A stretch of 64,000 bases of DNA, taken from NCBI GenBank assembly GCA_030062745.1, contig CP099839.1:26401324-26465323 (forward strand). The letters run 5' to 3'. The position numbers and the translations under genes are program-made. Shown piece by piece: positions 23,325 through 35,230 of this stretch (position 1 is its first letter; every line of letters begins with the position of its first letter). The notes below the pieces were generated by a model, which worked only from the letters and a program-made list of their open reading frames with translations, made no database searches and was not told the origin of the DNA. This DNA comes from Capitulum mitella (Eukaryota > Arthropoda > Thecostraca > Pollicipedomorpha > Pollicipedidae).

Positions 23325-23340
23325 TTTATATATATTAGTG
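22875..23340. repeat. Microsatellite-cored repeat containing a palindrome
   Basis: Starts with the GGGTGTCG-type end shared by the repeats at 37103, 45860 and 29290. The part at 23016-23122 is repeated inverted at 23178-23281 around a (TA)n loop (23123-23159), and a second (TA)n tract follows (23282-23322). Confidence 0.7.
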
Positions 23341-23488
23341 AAGGTAGAAAGCAGGTCGTTACGTATACTGTTTGAATAGAAACTGTAGTGCACTTGACAT
23401 TGATAGTCTTTTTGATGTGGCTTGGATTGTTCGTATAAGTCGTTTCGCTTCCAATCAGTGTTTCTTAAGAAAGTTGCCAATGTTCATT

Positions 23489-24712
23489 TTAACCAGCGCT
23501 CGACCGTCGGTCGGTTGCGATCATGCGCGACTGGGGGGGGGGGGCAGTTAGCCGCCCCCCTCTAACTCACGAACGGTTGGTCGCAAAATAAAAATAAGCA
23601 CACCGTTGGAGAGCTTGTGACGAGTAGAGCTCGAAACTGGTCTCATTTCTAGTTTTATATAATATGTAAGCCAATTTACACCCTATATATGTTTTCTCAT
23701 ATTTGACTGCATGAGACCGAGAAATGGCCTGAATCTCAAGGGCTCGGACTAACAATGCAAAGGTAAAGGCACCAGCGCACAAGTAAATGTCCGCGGATGC
23801 CGATACACGTCTAATTTCCCAGATTTGTTCAATATCAATCCGAAACGTCGAGTTAAAGACACTCTTCTCGCGCCGGCTGTCGGCGTGCGCCGCAGCCGTA
23901 TGCGGTAACAAACTGACGGAAACTAATTTTAGCGTTCCTTTATTTTCGCGAAAAAAGCCTATCCATGTAAATTTTATTGATCTTAGTGGTTATTGTGATG
24001 GTTTTTCATGCTTCAATTTTGGAAAATTCATTAGTTACCAACCTACCCAACTGGCGGAGCTTTATTCGCGAGAGCATGTTTATTTGCAAAATATGCTACT
24101 TTTTCAAACTTTTTGAGGTTCCTGGTATTACTTACCTCTGTGCAAGATAGTTCTGCCATTTTCTACACATTCTGAGTAATTCATCGCTGATTTTGACGGT
24201 GGTACATTTTGGTTTACTGCAGTTGTTCGTGACCTGACCTCAGGTCAATGGCTGGAAGTCATTGATGCTTTTCCCAATGACGGCAACTAGATGTCCGCTT
24301 CATTGCACACTAAAAATGTTCTGAAATATTCCACCAATATCCGAAAAAACGACGACATGTCTTAAAAATGGGCTTGACATTGGGTCAATGACCCGGAAAA
24401 TTCGAAAAATCTGAGACAGCAGATTTGTTGCACCTATCACGATCACTCGTCTCTGAGGGTATTATTGAGTTATCTTGTTTCCCGAAAAAGTTGGAGGACG
24501 CTAGACTTTTTTGACATAGGTCTGTTTGACCTGACCTAGATTAAGCACCTGACCTGACCTGAGATCAAAATTTTGATTCAAGATGTAAAAATGATGAAGC
24601 AAAAGCTACACAAAGCTTCGTGACTCTGCGTGTGTTTGTTCTCTCGCAATCCCAGAAAAACCTCAGGGGGGGGGGCGGCCAACTGCCCCCTCCCCAGTCG
24701 GGGGCGGGTTAA
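23489..24712 (+). mobile_element. TTAA family-1 element, copy B (full length)
   Basis: Same layout as copy A: TTAACC-type start, G-run near the start (about 23533-23545), and end GTCGGGGGCGGGTTAA. Sequence runs parallel to copy A throughout (for example GGCGGAGCTTTATTCGCGA in the middle). No open frame. Confidence 0.75.
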
Positions 24713-25159
24713 TACAAAGGACAAGCAGAAAGTCATATTTTATTATCGGTCTAACGTTTCGTCTACACATGAGATATCTTCGGACATAAATATGGGCTCA
24801 ACGAAATTTGGTTTGAATTTGAAAAATAAAGCACACGATTAATAAAGACATGGATCTTCTGGTTCGCACACATAACGGACATGGACAGCATGGACAAGCA
24901 GCGCTGAAACAATACACGAAACGTCAGTTCAGCACCTATCCACATGTTCATATCTAGGCCCTAGTGGCGTCCCTTCAAACAACTGGAAGGTCCCACGCGC
25001 GTTAATCTGGCGATTAATTAGTGGATCCATATCCCGAATGAATACGGCTTCGGGAGTCGCTAGACGCCGTTTATCCGCTGCCTTCGCCACGATCTTTATG
25101 TTCGAGGTGATGGTGCGACGAGTCAAGTGTTCCTGGTATGGTTCTGTGTTAATATACAC

Positions 25160-25181
25160 ACATATATATATATATATATAT
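25160..25181. repeat. Short (TA)n tract
   Basis: About eleven TA units after ACACACA. The flanking 24713-25159 shows nothing recognisable. Confidence 0.8.
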
Positions 25182-25199
25182 CACATTTATCCAAAACGT

Positions 25200-25870
25200 C
25201 AATAGAGTTGTGGTGCCATCAAGGAGAGGGCCCTTGATGTTTCCAGAAAACCCTTAAAACATTAAGGAAAAATTGGTAAGCCACGCCAGGGCATTGTTAA
25301 GAATTACTCTGAAAATACGTTGATCAAGGGCTCACGCAAAGAGTTAAAGGCCCACAAAGACTCTAATGGGCCCTCTAGATAAGTTCAAGACGAGGTAATC
25401 CTCGTGGTCTTATGGGTCCTCGTTGAATTCATCTCGAGGGCTCATTGGAGTATTTCGTGGAAAACTCAAGTTTTTTGAGAGTGCCTTTGGTATTTTAAGG
25501 GGGCCCACAAACATTTCCTTGTCTTTTTTAAAACTACGTTCCTGAATGTGGGTCCCCTGAAGGTATTCAAGGCCCTCTCAAAGGTTTTAGGAGGGAATCT
25601 TCCTGTAACTTGGATTTGTTCACTGAGTAGTACCGCCGTTCGAAAAAGTTGCAAAATATTTCATCAAATTTAAATATCGTTTCAGTCATGGGCCACGGCA
25701 TACCATTGTGCGCCCCACTTCAAGACTGGGGGGGGGCTGAAATAATCACTGGGGGCTGGAATGAACATCGACGGGAGGTGCGCGCACCCCTTCAAAAGGA
25801 TTTAAAATGAAGTCCCTGTCCATGGTTAGAGCGCTAGCGATACCTGGTAAGAGCTTGAAATCCTTCCCAT
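25200..25870. repeat. Dispersed repeat related to 27330-27970
   Basis: Parallels 27330-27970: both have a GGAGTAT...GTGGGG or GTGGAA segment, then TTTGAGAGTGCC- or TTTGAGGGTGCC-type text, GCAAAGTGTTCCATCAAA-like text, then GGCCCCACTT and a G-run. Its nature is unknown; no ends or target duplication were identified. Confidence 0.55.
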
Positions 25871-25942
25871 AAAAACCAAGCTTTCTATTCAGAAAGCGGG
25901 ACTGGATTATCTATATTTACTGCTCTGGCCACTGGAGCCCCA

Positions 25943-26310
25943 TTAACCCGTCCCCGATTGGGGTGGGGGGGCGGTTGACCGACCCGAGATTTTTCCGATT
26001 TTGCGAGAGAACGAACAAATGCAGCGCCACAAAACTTTGTATACCTTTAGAATGATCATTTTTACACTTCGTATCTAATTTTTGACCTCAGGCCAAGTAA
26101 GATGTTTGACCTAGGTCAAGTCAAATGGATTTATGTCGGAAAAGTTTAGCGCCATGTAACTTTTCCGCAAAACATATCACAATAAAACTTTTAGCGTTAG
26201 AGATTTTGATAAATGCACCGCTGAAGGGAAAACGGCCGTCAAAGGTTTATTTTGATGAGAAAGGACGGACAATGACGCAACTAATGCAAAGACAATTGAT
26301 CACGGGGGAT
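25943..26310 (-). mobile_element. TTAA family-1 element, truncated copy D
   Basis: Starts with TTAACCCGTCCCCGATTG, the inverted form of the family's 3' end, followed by the usual GCGGTTGACCG block and the interior in reverse. The homology stops at about 26200-26310, directly against the outer boundary of the inverted duplication. Confidence 0.65.
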
Positions 26311-26670
26311 TAGGGCCCAGCGGTAGCTTACTGGTGTTAAACTGGTTTGGCATTGGCAACGGGTCTCGGAAATAAGTAAATTTTCACTTAGCCATGGGAG
26401 GGACCCAGCCGCCTAAATATTACACCCACGCCGTTGGGAAGGCCTATTTACCCGGTATTGTTTGGTAACCATCAAACGATCCGAAAATTGTGGAGGGCAG
26501 CGGGATCCATCCGTCAGTCCACCCTACCACCCAGATGTTCACTCCACTTACCCTCGTGGATAAATCCTTTCCGTGAGCGTGAACTGTCAGTATGACAGAT
26601 CGACATTTGCAAGGCCTCCAGCTACAAAATCTGGTGTTGACAGAGCGATGACCATCCGCAGACCGACGAT

Positions 26671-27156
26671 ATGCGACTCTCCCAAGGCGCGGCAGGCGAC
26701 GGCTCTTCTGAGACGGAAGTGGGAACAGCCACAGCTGCGTCTAGCAGGCGTCTTAACACTGAGGTACCCAGGCGCACCTGGCAGGACCCGAGAAACGTTC
26801 CGGCGACTTCCCGCATCGATTTGGCTCTCGTTGCAGAATGCTACAGAATGTTGCACAATGTTGCAAGAATCACTGTCGCAACAATGGTTGGCCGGAGCGC
26901 CAAACGGACGCCGCCAGCTTGCTCGCGAAATAGAAATTCACCAGAAGACTTCCGAGTCTCCATATTGCAAAATATTGCACTGTTGCACGAATACCGGCAA
27001 CAACAACTGGACGTCACAACTCCATCCAAAGGGCGTAGGAGAGTTGTCTGGACCCCTCGAGCTTTTGAGAGCCTTTGGTATTTTCAAAGGGCCGCTGTCG
27101 CCTGGAACAGACTGCCGCGGCACGTGATGGGTTCACCTCGCGGCAGCAGTTATTAG
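26671..27156 (+). pseudogene. Possible non-LTR retroelement C-terminal remnant (left-arm copy)
   Basis: An open frame of about 160 residues ends FQRAAVAWNRLPRHV. The pattern R...WN.LP is common just before the end of non-LTR retrotransposon reverse-transcriptase ORFs. No catalytic reverse-transcriptase motif is visible upstream, so this is only a remnant at best. It is repeated inverted at 60252-59794, where the WNRLP text is altered. Confidence 0.3.
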
Positions 27157-27329
27157 AGTGCCTCAGATCTGAGCCCACCCGAGTCGGCGCTGTTCACTGT
27201 GGGGCCGAGGTGAGGATGCTGGGTGGGGCGGGAAAGGAGTGTTTTATAATTTGAGATATGTTTTATGTCCTTATATTTTATTGATCTGGCCCTGAGTCAC
27301 TTTGTGCATGAGCCCTTATGAACAAATTC

Positions 27330-27970
27330 GAATACAGAATGCATTCAGAGGGTTTCTCAGACATTTTCTCTGGCCCCTCGACTATTTCCTCATTGATTCA
27401 AAAATCCTCTTCTGATTGTTTGAGGAGGTCCCTAAGAATGTTTGAGGAAGGCCACTCAAGCCGGAGGAAGGCCGTTTAAACCCCTCCAGGGGATCCCTTG
27501 AATTCATTTAGAGGGTCCATTGGAGTATGCTGTGGGGCGCTGAAGCCTTTGAGGGTGCCCTCATTATCTTTAAAGAACCTTCAGACTTTAAGGAGGCGGA
27601 TTTTCTTAACCGGTTGAGGAAATCCTTCTGTAACCCAAGTTAGCTCACTGACTAGTAACGCTGCTTGAAAAAGCTGCAAAGTGTTCCATCAAACTGGAAT
27701 GTTATTGCAATTATGGGTTTTAGCATACCGTCGTGGGCCCCACTTCGAAACTGAGGGGGCTGAAATCTTCATTGGAGGGAGGCTGAAATCAATAATGAGG
27801 GACGCGCGCCCTTCAAAATAATACAAAATAATACAAAATGAAGTCCTTGCCCATGGCTAGAGCACAGAGTATTTGGTAAGAACCTGCTCTCTTTCCCATT
27901 ATGACCAACCTTTCTACTGAGAAAGCTGGCCTGGATTATCCATATTTACTCTTCTGGCCACTGGGTCCCC
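27330..27970. repeat. Dispersed repeat, second copy (within left arm)
   Basis: Paralogous to 25200-25870 and present inverted in the right arm at about 59000-59560. Non-coding. Confidence 0.55.
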
Positions 27971-27999
27971 ATTAGCCGTGAGCTCGCACCCTTTCTGGA

Positions 28000-29280
28000 T
28001 TTAAGTGGTCCGGCAGCCTGACAGACGCCAACCTTTCTGCATTTCCATTCAATTGCTTTGATGATCGCCTAGTTACCCCACTATGATGCCCCGCACAGGC
28101 AGGTGGCAGCCATTCCAGGACAGAGATACCTTTCCTGCCAGGAGGTGCCTTTGCTTAATCGGGTCGCCGACCTTTCCAGGCCAATTGACATTGGGCATTG
28201 GGCCTTTTAGGACATGCCAGGGGACCCGGCCCAGAGGATTACCTTGCCATTAAAACTGGGACAAGACCCCGAGGGCCTTTGCCTTACGTTACGTCACCGG
28301 GGCTCTCTTCCCGACAGACCTACACCATCCATGGTAGGAGAACCTTTTCTGGCCGGCGGCTCCTTTCCAGAGAGCATCCTTTCCGGTCCTCGCATATGCC
28401 TTTGGTACGTACATGCCAGCGGGCTCACTATCTTTCCTGGACAGGTGGCATCCCGGCACTTGCCAGAGGGATCCTTGCCTGCGGTCTGGGGGCCCTTTGC
28501 GGAGGAGTGGGTTTGCCTTTCCCGGCCAGAGGAGTCCCTTTAGGCAAACGCAAAGGGGCTCTTCGTGGGCCGAAAAATTTCGGCGGTCCCAGGACCCCTA
28601 GGATCCCCCTGGCTACACAACTTCACCTGTGATACACGGCCCAACTGCGTCACCTATTTGTGTAATGCCACCCATCTGCTTTGTTCCCCGCCGCGTACGC
28701 CGGGCTGGACGGGGGCAGCAGCACCGGCCCCGAGCCGGCTTTGGTGCGACCGAGCTGCGCTAACAGGGCCGACGCCTCACATTTCCCTGCAGTGGCCATA
28801 GCGGTAGGTCATGCGAAATTCCTGCAAACAATCGGGGAAACACTCTCCCGTCTTCCGTTTTTTGTTACACATGGCCGCCTGAATAGCGCCTCAGGAAACC
28901 TGTCAAAAGTGCGTGTTGTTTTGGGACACAACCGGCAAACCAACGGCGCAGATAAAGCAAATAAAAATAAACGAATGGTCGTCACTGGGGCGCATCGATA
29001 ACACACGCACTCGCAGTTTCATGAAGGCAGTTTGCTCTTATCTACTACCAGCAGGTGGCAGGACCCGATCTCCCAAGAGGAAGGTAATCAATCTCGACGG
29101 ATAAGAGGAAGGCCTTTACAGCTAGCTGCCACCGTCAGCCGACCGGGCTGAGGTCTCGTGGCTGATTCATGTGGCCTAACGATTTTAGTTGAGAACATGT
29201 CAAAGGGTGAAGTGCTCCCTCAGTTTGTGTCGGTGGTGACAGGTGAGCCATCCGTGAGCTGAGCCTGATGGTCCGCACAA
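28000..29280. other. GC-rich non-coding stretch of left arm
   Basis: Rich in CCAGG/CCTGG words. Open frames on + do not match the right-arm counterpart (57900-58900) as conserved proteins and show no domain. Treated as non-coding repeat. Confidence 0.45.
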
Positions 29281-29289
29281 AGCAGGCCA

Positions 29290-29433
29290 GTGGTGTCGTT
29301 TTTTTTTTGTTGTAAATGATTGAGGGGCCGTGCCGAGGACTGGAGAACCCGACCTCCCCTCAGTGTGAGTTCCTCAACGGATTTACCCCAATGTATCTTG
29401 AAGGATGACAGTTCTCATTGTTTATTATGATTT

Positions 29434-29492
<59 letters not shown>

Positions 29493-29561
29493 GTATATGT
29501 AATACGTGTATGAATATATATATATAAAGGTCAGTCATACATATACATATATATATATGTA

Positions 29562-29619
<58 letters not shown>

Positions 29620-29790
29620 CTCTGTTGTATGAGATTCTTTATTCCTGATTCCATTTTTATCCCATCTGCCGTTTTAGATACATTCGTGATTCAAGATCGT
29701 TTAACGAAGAAAATATTGGTAGGGCTCAGAGACACATTGGTAAGGCCCAAATCAACATTGGTACGATCTAGGCGCTACAAGACCTATGGA
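29290..29790. repeat. Microsatellite-cored repeat (left arm)
   Basis: Starts GTGGTGTCG followed by a T-run, has the CTCAACGGATTTA motif shared with the other members, then two long (TA)n tracts (29436-29487 and about 29570-29615), then an AACATTGGTA-type right half. The right-arm counterpart near 57330-57660 has only a short TA tract. Confidence 0.65.
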
Positions 29791-30366
29791 AAACGCACCC
29801 CTGAAACAGGCCATACCGCGCAAGGAAGCCGTTTTTGTACTGCTATAGGCGGACAGCCAGAAATGACCAGCAGTTGGTCGCATCAGAGACGACCAGCCGG
29901 CTGCTGAGGGCCGCGTTCTCACGGGGCCCGCTGTGTCCCGCTGTGTGTCGATGCGTCTCCGCCACAGTCGACATTACGCTGTCCTGTTCTGATTTTATTT
30001 TTGCGCACGCTCGGCAGCCGCTGTGTCCTGTGTCGATCTGACCAGTCACTATATAGCATACTACGCGCTGTGCTCCGCTTGGGTAAAGTTATCAATTCTA
30101 CTCGGTGCTGAAAAACACTCAGTGTTACCTAAGCATGAAAGTGTTTTTAACGTCACATGGGGCCTTGTGGAGAACCGCCGGCTGCCCTTTTGAGTATCAT
30201 AGTCAAAGCATACGTTTGTAACCCCAGTCGTTCCGGAAAACCTCCATCAGTGACGCTCCAAAGTCTGCTGGCAATACACCGTTGTCGGCGTGTTGGCGCG
30301 ACCAGTCGCTGAGCGCTGTGTCTGCGTGCCGTGCTGACGCGTCGTGTCCCGCGCCCGCCAGCGCAG

Positions 30367-31952
30367 CGTCCGTCGGCCAGATGCTGTGCGGCATGTCGAG
30401 CGGCTACACCAGCCCGGCGCTGCCCGAGCTGCGCGAACAGATGGCGCTCACCAGCAACCAAGAGTCGCTGATCAGCGCGCTGCTGCCTCTGGGCGGCGCG
30501 CTGGGAGGCCCGCTGACCGTCTGGGTGATGGGCCGGCTCGGCCGCAAGGCCTCCTTCCTGCTGCTGGCCGTCTACTTCACGGCCGGCTGGCTGGCGGTGG
30601 CCTACGCCGGCTCGGCGGGTCCGATCATGGCCGGTCGGCTGGTGCAGGGGCTCGGCTGCGGTGCCTCCTGCCTGGCGCTGCCCAACTACATCGGCGAGGT
30701 GGCGGAGGCGCGCGTGCGCGGCCAGCTGGGCATCTTTACGCAGATGGGCTTCTGCCTGGGCACGCTGTTCGAGTTCGTCGTCGGCAAGTACCTGGCGTGG
30801 AACTGGCTGGCGGCGGTGTCGGCGTGCGTGGCGGCCGCCTGGCTGCCGTGCGTCACGCTGCTGCCCGAGTCGCCGCTGTTCCTGGTGACGCGGCGCCGCG
30901 AGGCGGCCGCCGCCGCCGCGCTGCGCCGCCTCCGCGGCCCCGCCTTCGACATCGCCGGCGAGTTGGCCGAGACGACGCGGTACGCGCGCGACGTGCTGCG
31001 GAGGAGCGCGCGGCCGCGCGACCTGCTGCGCCGCCAGTACCTGCGGCCGGCGCTGCTCGTGGTCGGCCTCTTCTTCCTGCAGCAGACGTCCGGTAGCGAC
31101 GCACTCACCTTCTTCACGGTGGACATCCTTCGCACGGCCGGCTCGACGATGGAGCCGCACACGGCCAGCATCCTGGCTTCGTTCACCTGGGTGCCGGCCA
31201 CGCTGGCGGCGGTGGTGGCGGCGGACCGGTTCGGGCGGCGGCCGTTGCTGCTGGCCTCCTCCTGCGTCACGGCTGCCAGCACGGCCACGCTCGGCGTCTT
31301 CTTCTTCCTGCGCGACGCCGGCCGCGACGTCAGCGGCTTCGGCTGGCTGCCGCTCTTCTGCCTTCTGCTCTTCAACCCGGCCTTCGCCTTCGGGCTCGGC
31401 CTGGTGCCCTGGATCGTCATCGGTGAGTGCCGCCGCCATCGTCGTGCCAGAGAGTGGCCCGTCTGGTCCTTGCATCATCATTCGCTTCTTTTCATTGGCC
31501 ATCTTTACAGCAGGTCCTCGTGCTGCACCACAGTGCCTCAGTTAACCTGTTGATTGGGCCGATAGTCGTCAGAAGCTTTCGTAAAGCGCCTGCGCTCTCG
31601 GCGTTCAAGGCTTCGTTCAGTAGACTGCCGCACTCGTTCCTCAACAAGGCCGAAGTAAATGCGGTAGGTATTGCCGTTGATTGCTATTGCTCATGCGACA
31701 TCTGTTTGCCTGTTTCCAGGTGAAGTATTTGCGCCCGAAATGCGGGGCCTGGGTGCCAGCTTAGGCACAGCCATGACTTGGACGGGCACCACCATTATCA
31801 CATTCAGCTTCAACGGCCTCGTGAGCGGCTTAACCGAGGCCGGTACGTTCTTGCTGTTTTCAGCCATTACCGCCTCTCGGCACACTTTTCTCAGTGTTTT
31901 TCCTCTTCGAAACAAAGGGGAAGACCCTCGAAGAGATAACAGACCACTTTAA
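30367..31952 (+). pseudogene. Tret1-like (SLC2) sugar transporter, left-arm copy with C-terminal frameshift
   Basis: Two exons are visible: 30367-31422 (donor GTGAGT) and 31720-31952 (acceptor TTTCCAG), joined in phase (G|GT). The first exon encodes most of a 12-helix major-facilitator sugar carrier: YTSPALPELRE in helix 1, GRLGRK after helix 2, PNYIGEVAEARVRGQLG in helix 4-5, PESPLFLV, QQTSG in helix 7 and DRFGRRP. Exon 2 begins EVFAPEMRGLGASLG. Compared with the right-arm copy, a single extra T at about 31875 shifts the frame after SAIT, so the last helix and the ETKGKTLEEI signature are replaced by an unrelated 25-residue tail. The N-terminal exon was not found. Family role: uptake of trehalose or hexose across the plasma membrane. 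Probably a pseudogene; a very recent one, since the rest is open. Confidence 0.75.
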
Positions 31953-31956
31953 ACAA

Positions 31957-32395
31957 GAGCATCCGAAAGAAAACCGGACTTCTTTGTGGTGCTTGATTGC
32001 GTATAAGTGTTCATAACCGCACGCTGAACTTTTTATTTGTTACAAATAGGAAAATGAATCGTCAATGGCCATTTGGAAGAACCGGACCTGTAGAACATTC
32101 CGCAAAAGTTAATGCCACAACTGGTGTAGACAGGGCAAATAAACCACTGAGAGAAAAACGCAGAATCCTTGAACATAAGGGAATGGGGGGAAGTATGTCC
32201 CCATCCCTCTCGGGACAGGGTACAGGATTTCGTGTCCGTCAATTCGTAACAGCCGGTCCAACGTAGTTTGAGCATCTCTAATTGTGAACGACAGATATAT
32301 CCCGTGCCTGGATGTTGCGTCGTCCGTAGCTAATTAGCATCAAAATATTCAGCTGATCATCGTGACCTCTACCAATTCGTGTCGCAACATTGACA
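31957..32395. other. Inner end of left arm and adjoining unique sequence
   Basis: Contains the 3' flank of the left transporter copy. The homology with the right arm fades at about 32297. No gene was recognised. Confidence 0.5.
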
Positions 32396-33122
32396 TTAAT
32401 CCGCGCCCGACTGTGGGTCGGCGCCATGCACGCTCGACTGGGAGGGGAGCGGTTGACCACCCCCTTTAACTCATGAACGGTTGGTCAGACGATAAAAATA
32501 AGCACACCGTTGGAAACTTCGTATCAAGTAGAGCTCGGAGCTGGTCTCATTTCTAGTTCTGGATAACATGTAAGTCATTTACGTCCTGTATATGTTTCCT
32601 CATAGCCGCCTTCATGAGACCGAGAAACAGCCTGGATCTCAAGGGCTGTGACTAAAAATCTAGAAAAAGGCGCCAGCGAACAGGTAAAAGTTCGCAGATG
32701 GCGATACACTTCTAATTTTTTCTGATTTGTTTAATATTTACGCGGAAACGTTGAGTTAAAGACACGGCAGTTTTCGCACCGCTGCACGGCGGGCGCCGCC
32801 GACAAAGGCGGTATAAAATTATTGGGAACTAATTTTAGCGCTCTTTTATTTTCCGAAATACGCCGTTCCAAGTGTTGTTTACTGACCTTGATAGTTCTGC
32901 GAAAAGGTTACATGACGCTGAATTTTTTCGGACATAGGTCCATTTGACGTGACCTGGATCAGACACCCTACTTCACCTAAGGTCAAAAATTGGATACATG
33001 GTGTAAAAATGATCAAGTAAAAGGTACGCAAAGTTTCGTGGCGTCACGTTTGTTCGTTCTCTCGCAACATCGGAAAAACCTGGGGAGGGCGGTTAAACGC
33101 TTCCCGGTCGGGGGTGCGTTAA
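32396..33122 (+). mobile_element. TTAA family-1 element, copy C (internally deleted)
   Basis: Starts TTAATCCGCGCCCGACTG and ends GTCGGGGGTGCGTTAA. At 727 bp it lacks about 500 bp of the middle present in copies A and B; the break is near 32870-32900, where the text jumps from the 5' part to the AAAAGGTTACATGACGC part. Confidence 0.72.
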
Positions 33123-34004
33123 GAATTTCAGATGAAGGTCAAACGTCAACATCGAAGACAGTCTGGAACATTTTCACTGTGTTCCATTCCCTTATGATGA
33201 AAATGACAGCAACGAATTTATTTCCAGATAGGGCAGCTCGATTTTTTTTTTATCGAATGGCCATGTTTAAGTTCAACTCAGAAAATGCTCAACTCAAAAT
33301 CACGAATGCCATGGTTCTGTGTTGTCTCCTTTCAATACAACTTAACCCTATACCGGTAGGAACGAGGGGCTTCACAAGCCCGACCTCTTTGGTTTTTCCC
33401 TTCATTATTTGGAGGATTTTTTTAGAGCAGCATAACGAAACGTGGTGATTTTTCATATCTAGTTTCTTTCAACGTGCTGCGTGCAGTTTCCAAAATTATA
33501 TTTTGCCCAGGAGCGGAGATATGCCAAACTTTTGGGCATTGTCTCATGCCTTTTTCGGGACTGAGCGCCCAAGAGAAGTGGCTGCAAAAAATTGAATTTT
33601 TAGTTATGTTTCAAAACTTTATATCAATCTATGCGCAAATAAATGGGCAGCCATCCGAAAAAAATGTGGACCTGAGTTAATTTCACAAGGTCCGGCCAAG
33701 GTTGTAATCGAAATGACGACCATATATCAAAATGACGACCATAGCACTTCCACTTAGTTTTCTGCCGGTTCCTCTAAATTCGTTTTCACCGCGTAAGTCA
33801 CACTAAAATGGAGCGTGGAAGTGCGCCGATCAGAATCATATTTACATCGATCATCTAAGTGTAACTTTGGCTGGCGTAAATGACCACGATTCGATACAGA
33901 AAGTGGTAGGTTGCATTAACTCGTACTGAATTGGATATCACGACTTGACCGATTAAATTGGACGTGAGAAACGGCGCCAAATTGTCCCTGAACATGACCT
34001 TCAC
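33123..34004. other. No gene recognised
   Basis: AT-rich. A fragment near 33340 reads TTAACCCTATACCGG, like the start of TTAA family-2, but no element follows. Confidence 0.4.
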
Positions 34005-35230
34005 TTAACCCTATTTCCGGAGGGCTAGACCGTATGGTCGATTCCCGGCAGGGGGGGGGGGGCGGATTCGGCCCCCCTGCCCCCTGGGATCTCGAGAACT
34101 ACACATCCGATTTCATCGCAACAAACGGCAATCCATTTGCCATGACGTGAAATACATTTTTATAGAAAGAATTTTCAAAAATTTTGAAATGTGTGGATGC
34201 AGAGGGCAAAAATGTTGAAATCAGGGGTATTTTTGGACTTCTTATAACTCCGTTGTTTATGGACCGATTTCAATGAAACTGGCATGAATCGAGAGATTAT
34301 GGATAGGGCTTTTACCATGGATATACATATCTGAAATTTTGAGGAAATTCATGGGCGTTCACAGGGTTTCAAAAATGGGAGGATTACTTTTCTAACAAGT
34401 AAATGAACAAAAGAGGCAAAAACACTTTTTTGGCTTTTGCTAGTCATGCTATGCTAAAGAAGTAAAAATCACATCTACAATGTTTGTATAATGTTAGCAT
34501 AGGCGGTGCCAGGGACATGAAAAAGGGGGAACTGTCATGGTCACATGTCCCTCAGATCAACTTGTGACCTTTGACCTTAAATGACCTCCAGTGACCTTGG
34601 AGTCACTTGGAATGATCTCGTTTGCATTTAATGTTATCATTCAACGTTTTCAATCATTTCAATTCACTCTATTTCAAAAATTTCATTTTATGGCTATTGC
34701 GATATAGGGTACGCGCACTGACATTTTAGGTCATAGTTCCGTGACCCGACCTGATATCAAGCTGAAACTTGGTACACAAGTAGAGGGCACCTTGCTACGT
34801 CATGTGGATTCCGGGTTTGACATTTGAAAAAATGGCACCGGAATTATTGTAAAAAAAAACAAATTTTGATATTTGACCTTGACCTGACCTTGTGAAGTGA
34901 CCTCAGATAAACAAAATTTTGTGTGCGCATTGCCCAACTATTTAGCTATACATCCATACAAAGTTTTAAGTTCTATCTTAAGAACTCTGTTTTTGGCAGA
35001 CATTTTTCTTTTACCCTGAGCATGGCCAAAAATGTCCTGAGGTGCCTCCCAAAAACGTTGCCTGGCTCCGCTCCTGAGCAAAGTAGAATTGTGAAATTTT
35101 CTCACAGCGCGTAGAAAGAATAGCTAGGAAAAGTGACCAAGTTTCGTAAAGCTGCGCTAAAAAGCCTGGAATTGGCAAGCAAAAAACCCGAGGGGGGCGG
35201 ATTCAGCCCCTCTGCCGGGAATAGGGTTAA
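34005..35230. mobile_element. TTAA family-2 non-autonomous element (full length)
   Basis: Begins TTAACCCTATTTCCGG and ends CCGGGAATAGGGTTAA, a second TTAA-ended family with different terminal repeats. G/C-runs lie inside both ends (about 34050-34085 and 35190-35210). Length 1226 bp, no open frame. The interior contains clusters of TGACCT, including a perfect AGGTCAAAGGTCA direct repeat on - at about 34565-34577. Confidence 0.75.

Larger units (their letters stand above)
26313..32297. repeat. Left arm of a large inverted duplication
   Basis: Matches the reverse complement of 54718-60608. The outer edge begins at GGGCCCAGCGGTAGC; the inner edge ends near AACGACAGAT. It contains a retroelement-like remnant, G-rich non-coding repeats, a microsatellite-cored repeat and the damaged sugar-transporter copy. 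Divergence is visible by eye at many positions, and microsatellites are longer here. Confidence 0.85.

Noticed and set aside
30345-30366. Acceptor CCAG at about 30360 as the start of the transporter exon
   Set aside because: The right copy has CCGG there; the CGCAG a few bases downstream is conserved in both copies and is preferred.
30153-31502. 449-residue open frame on - covering the left transporter exon
   Set aside because: Antisense shadow. The + frame matches a known transporter family; the very GC-rich third positions remove stops on the opposite strand.
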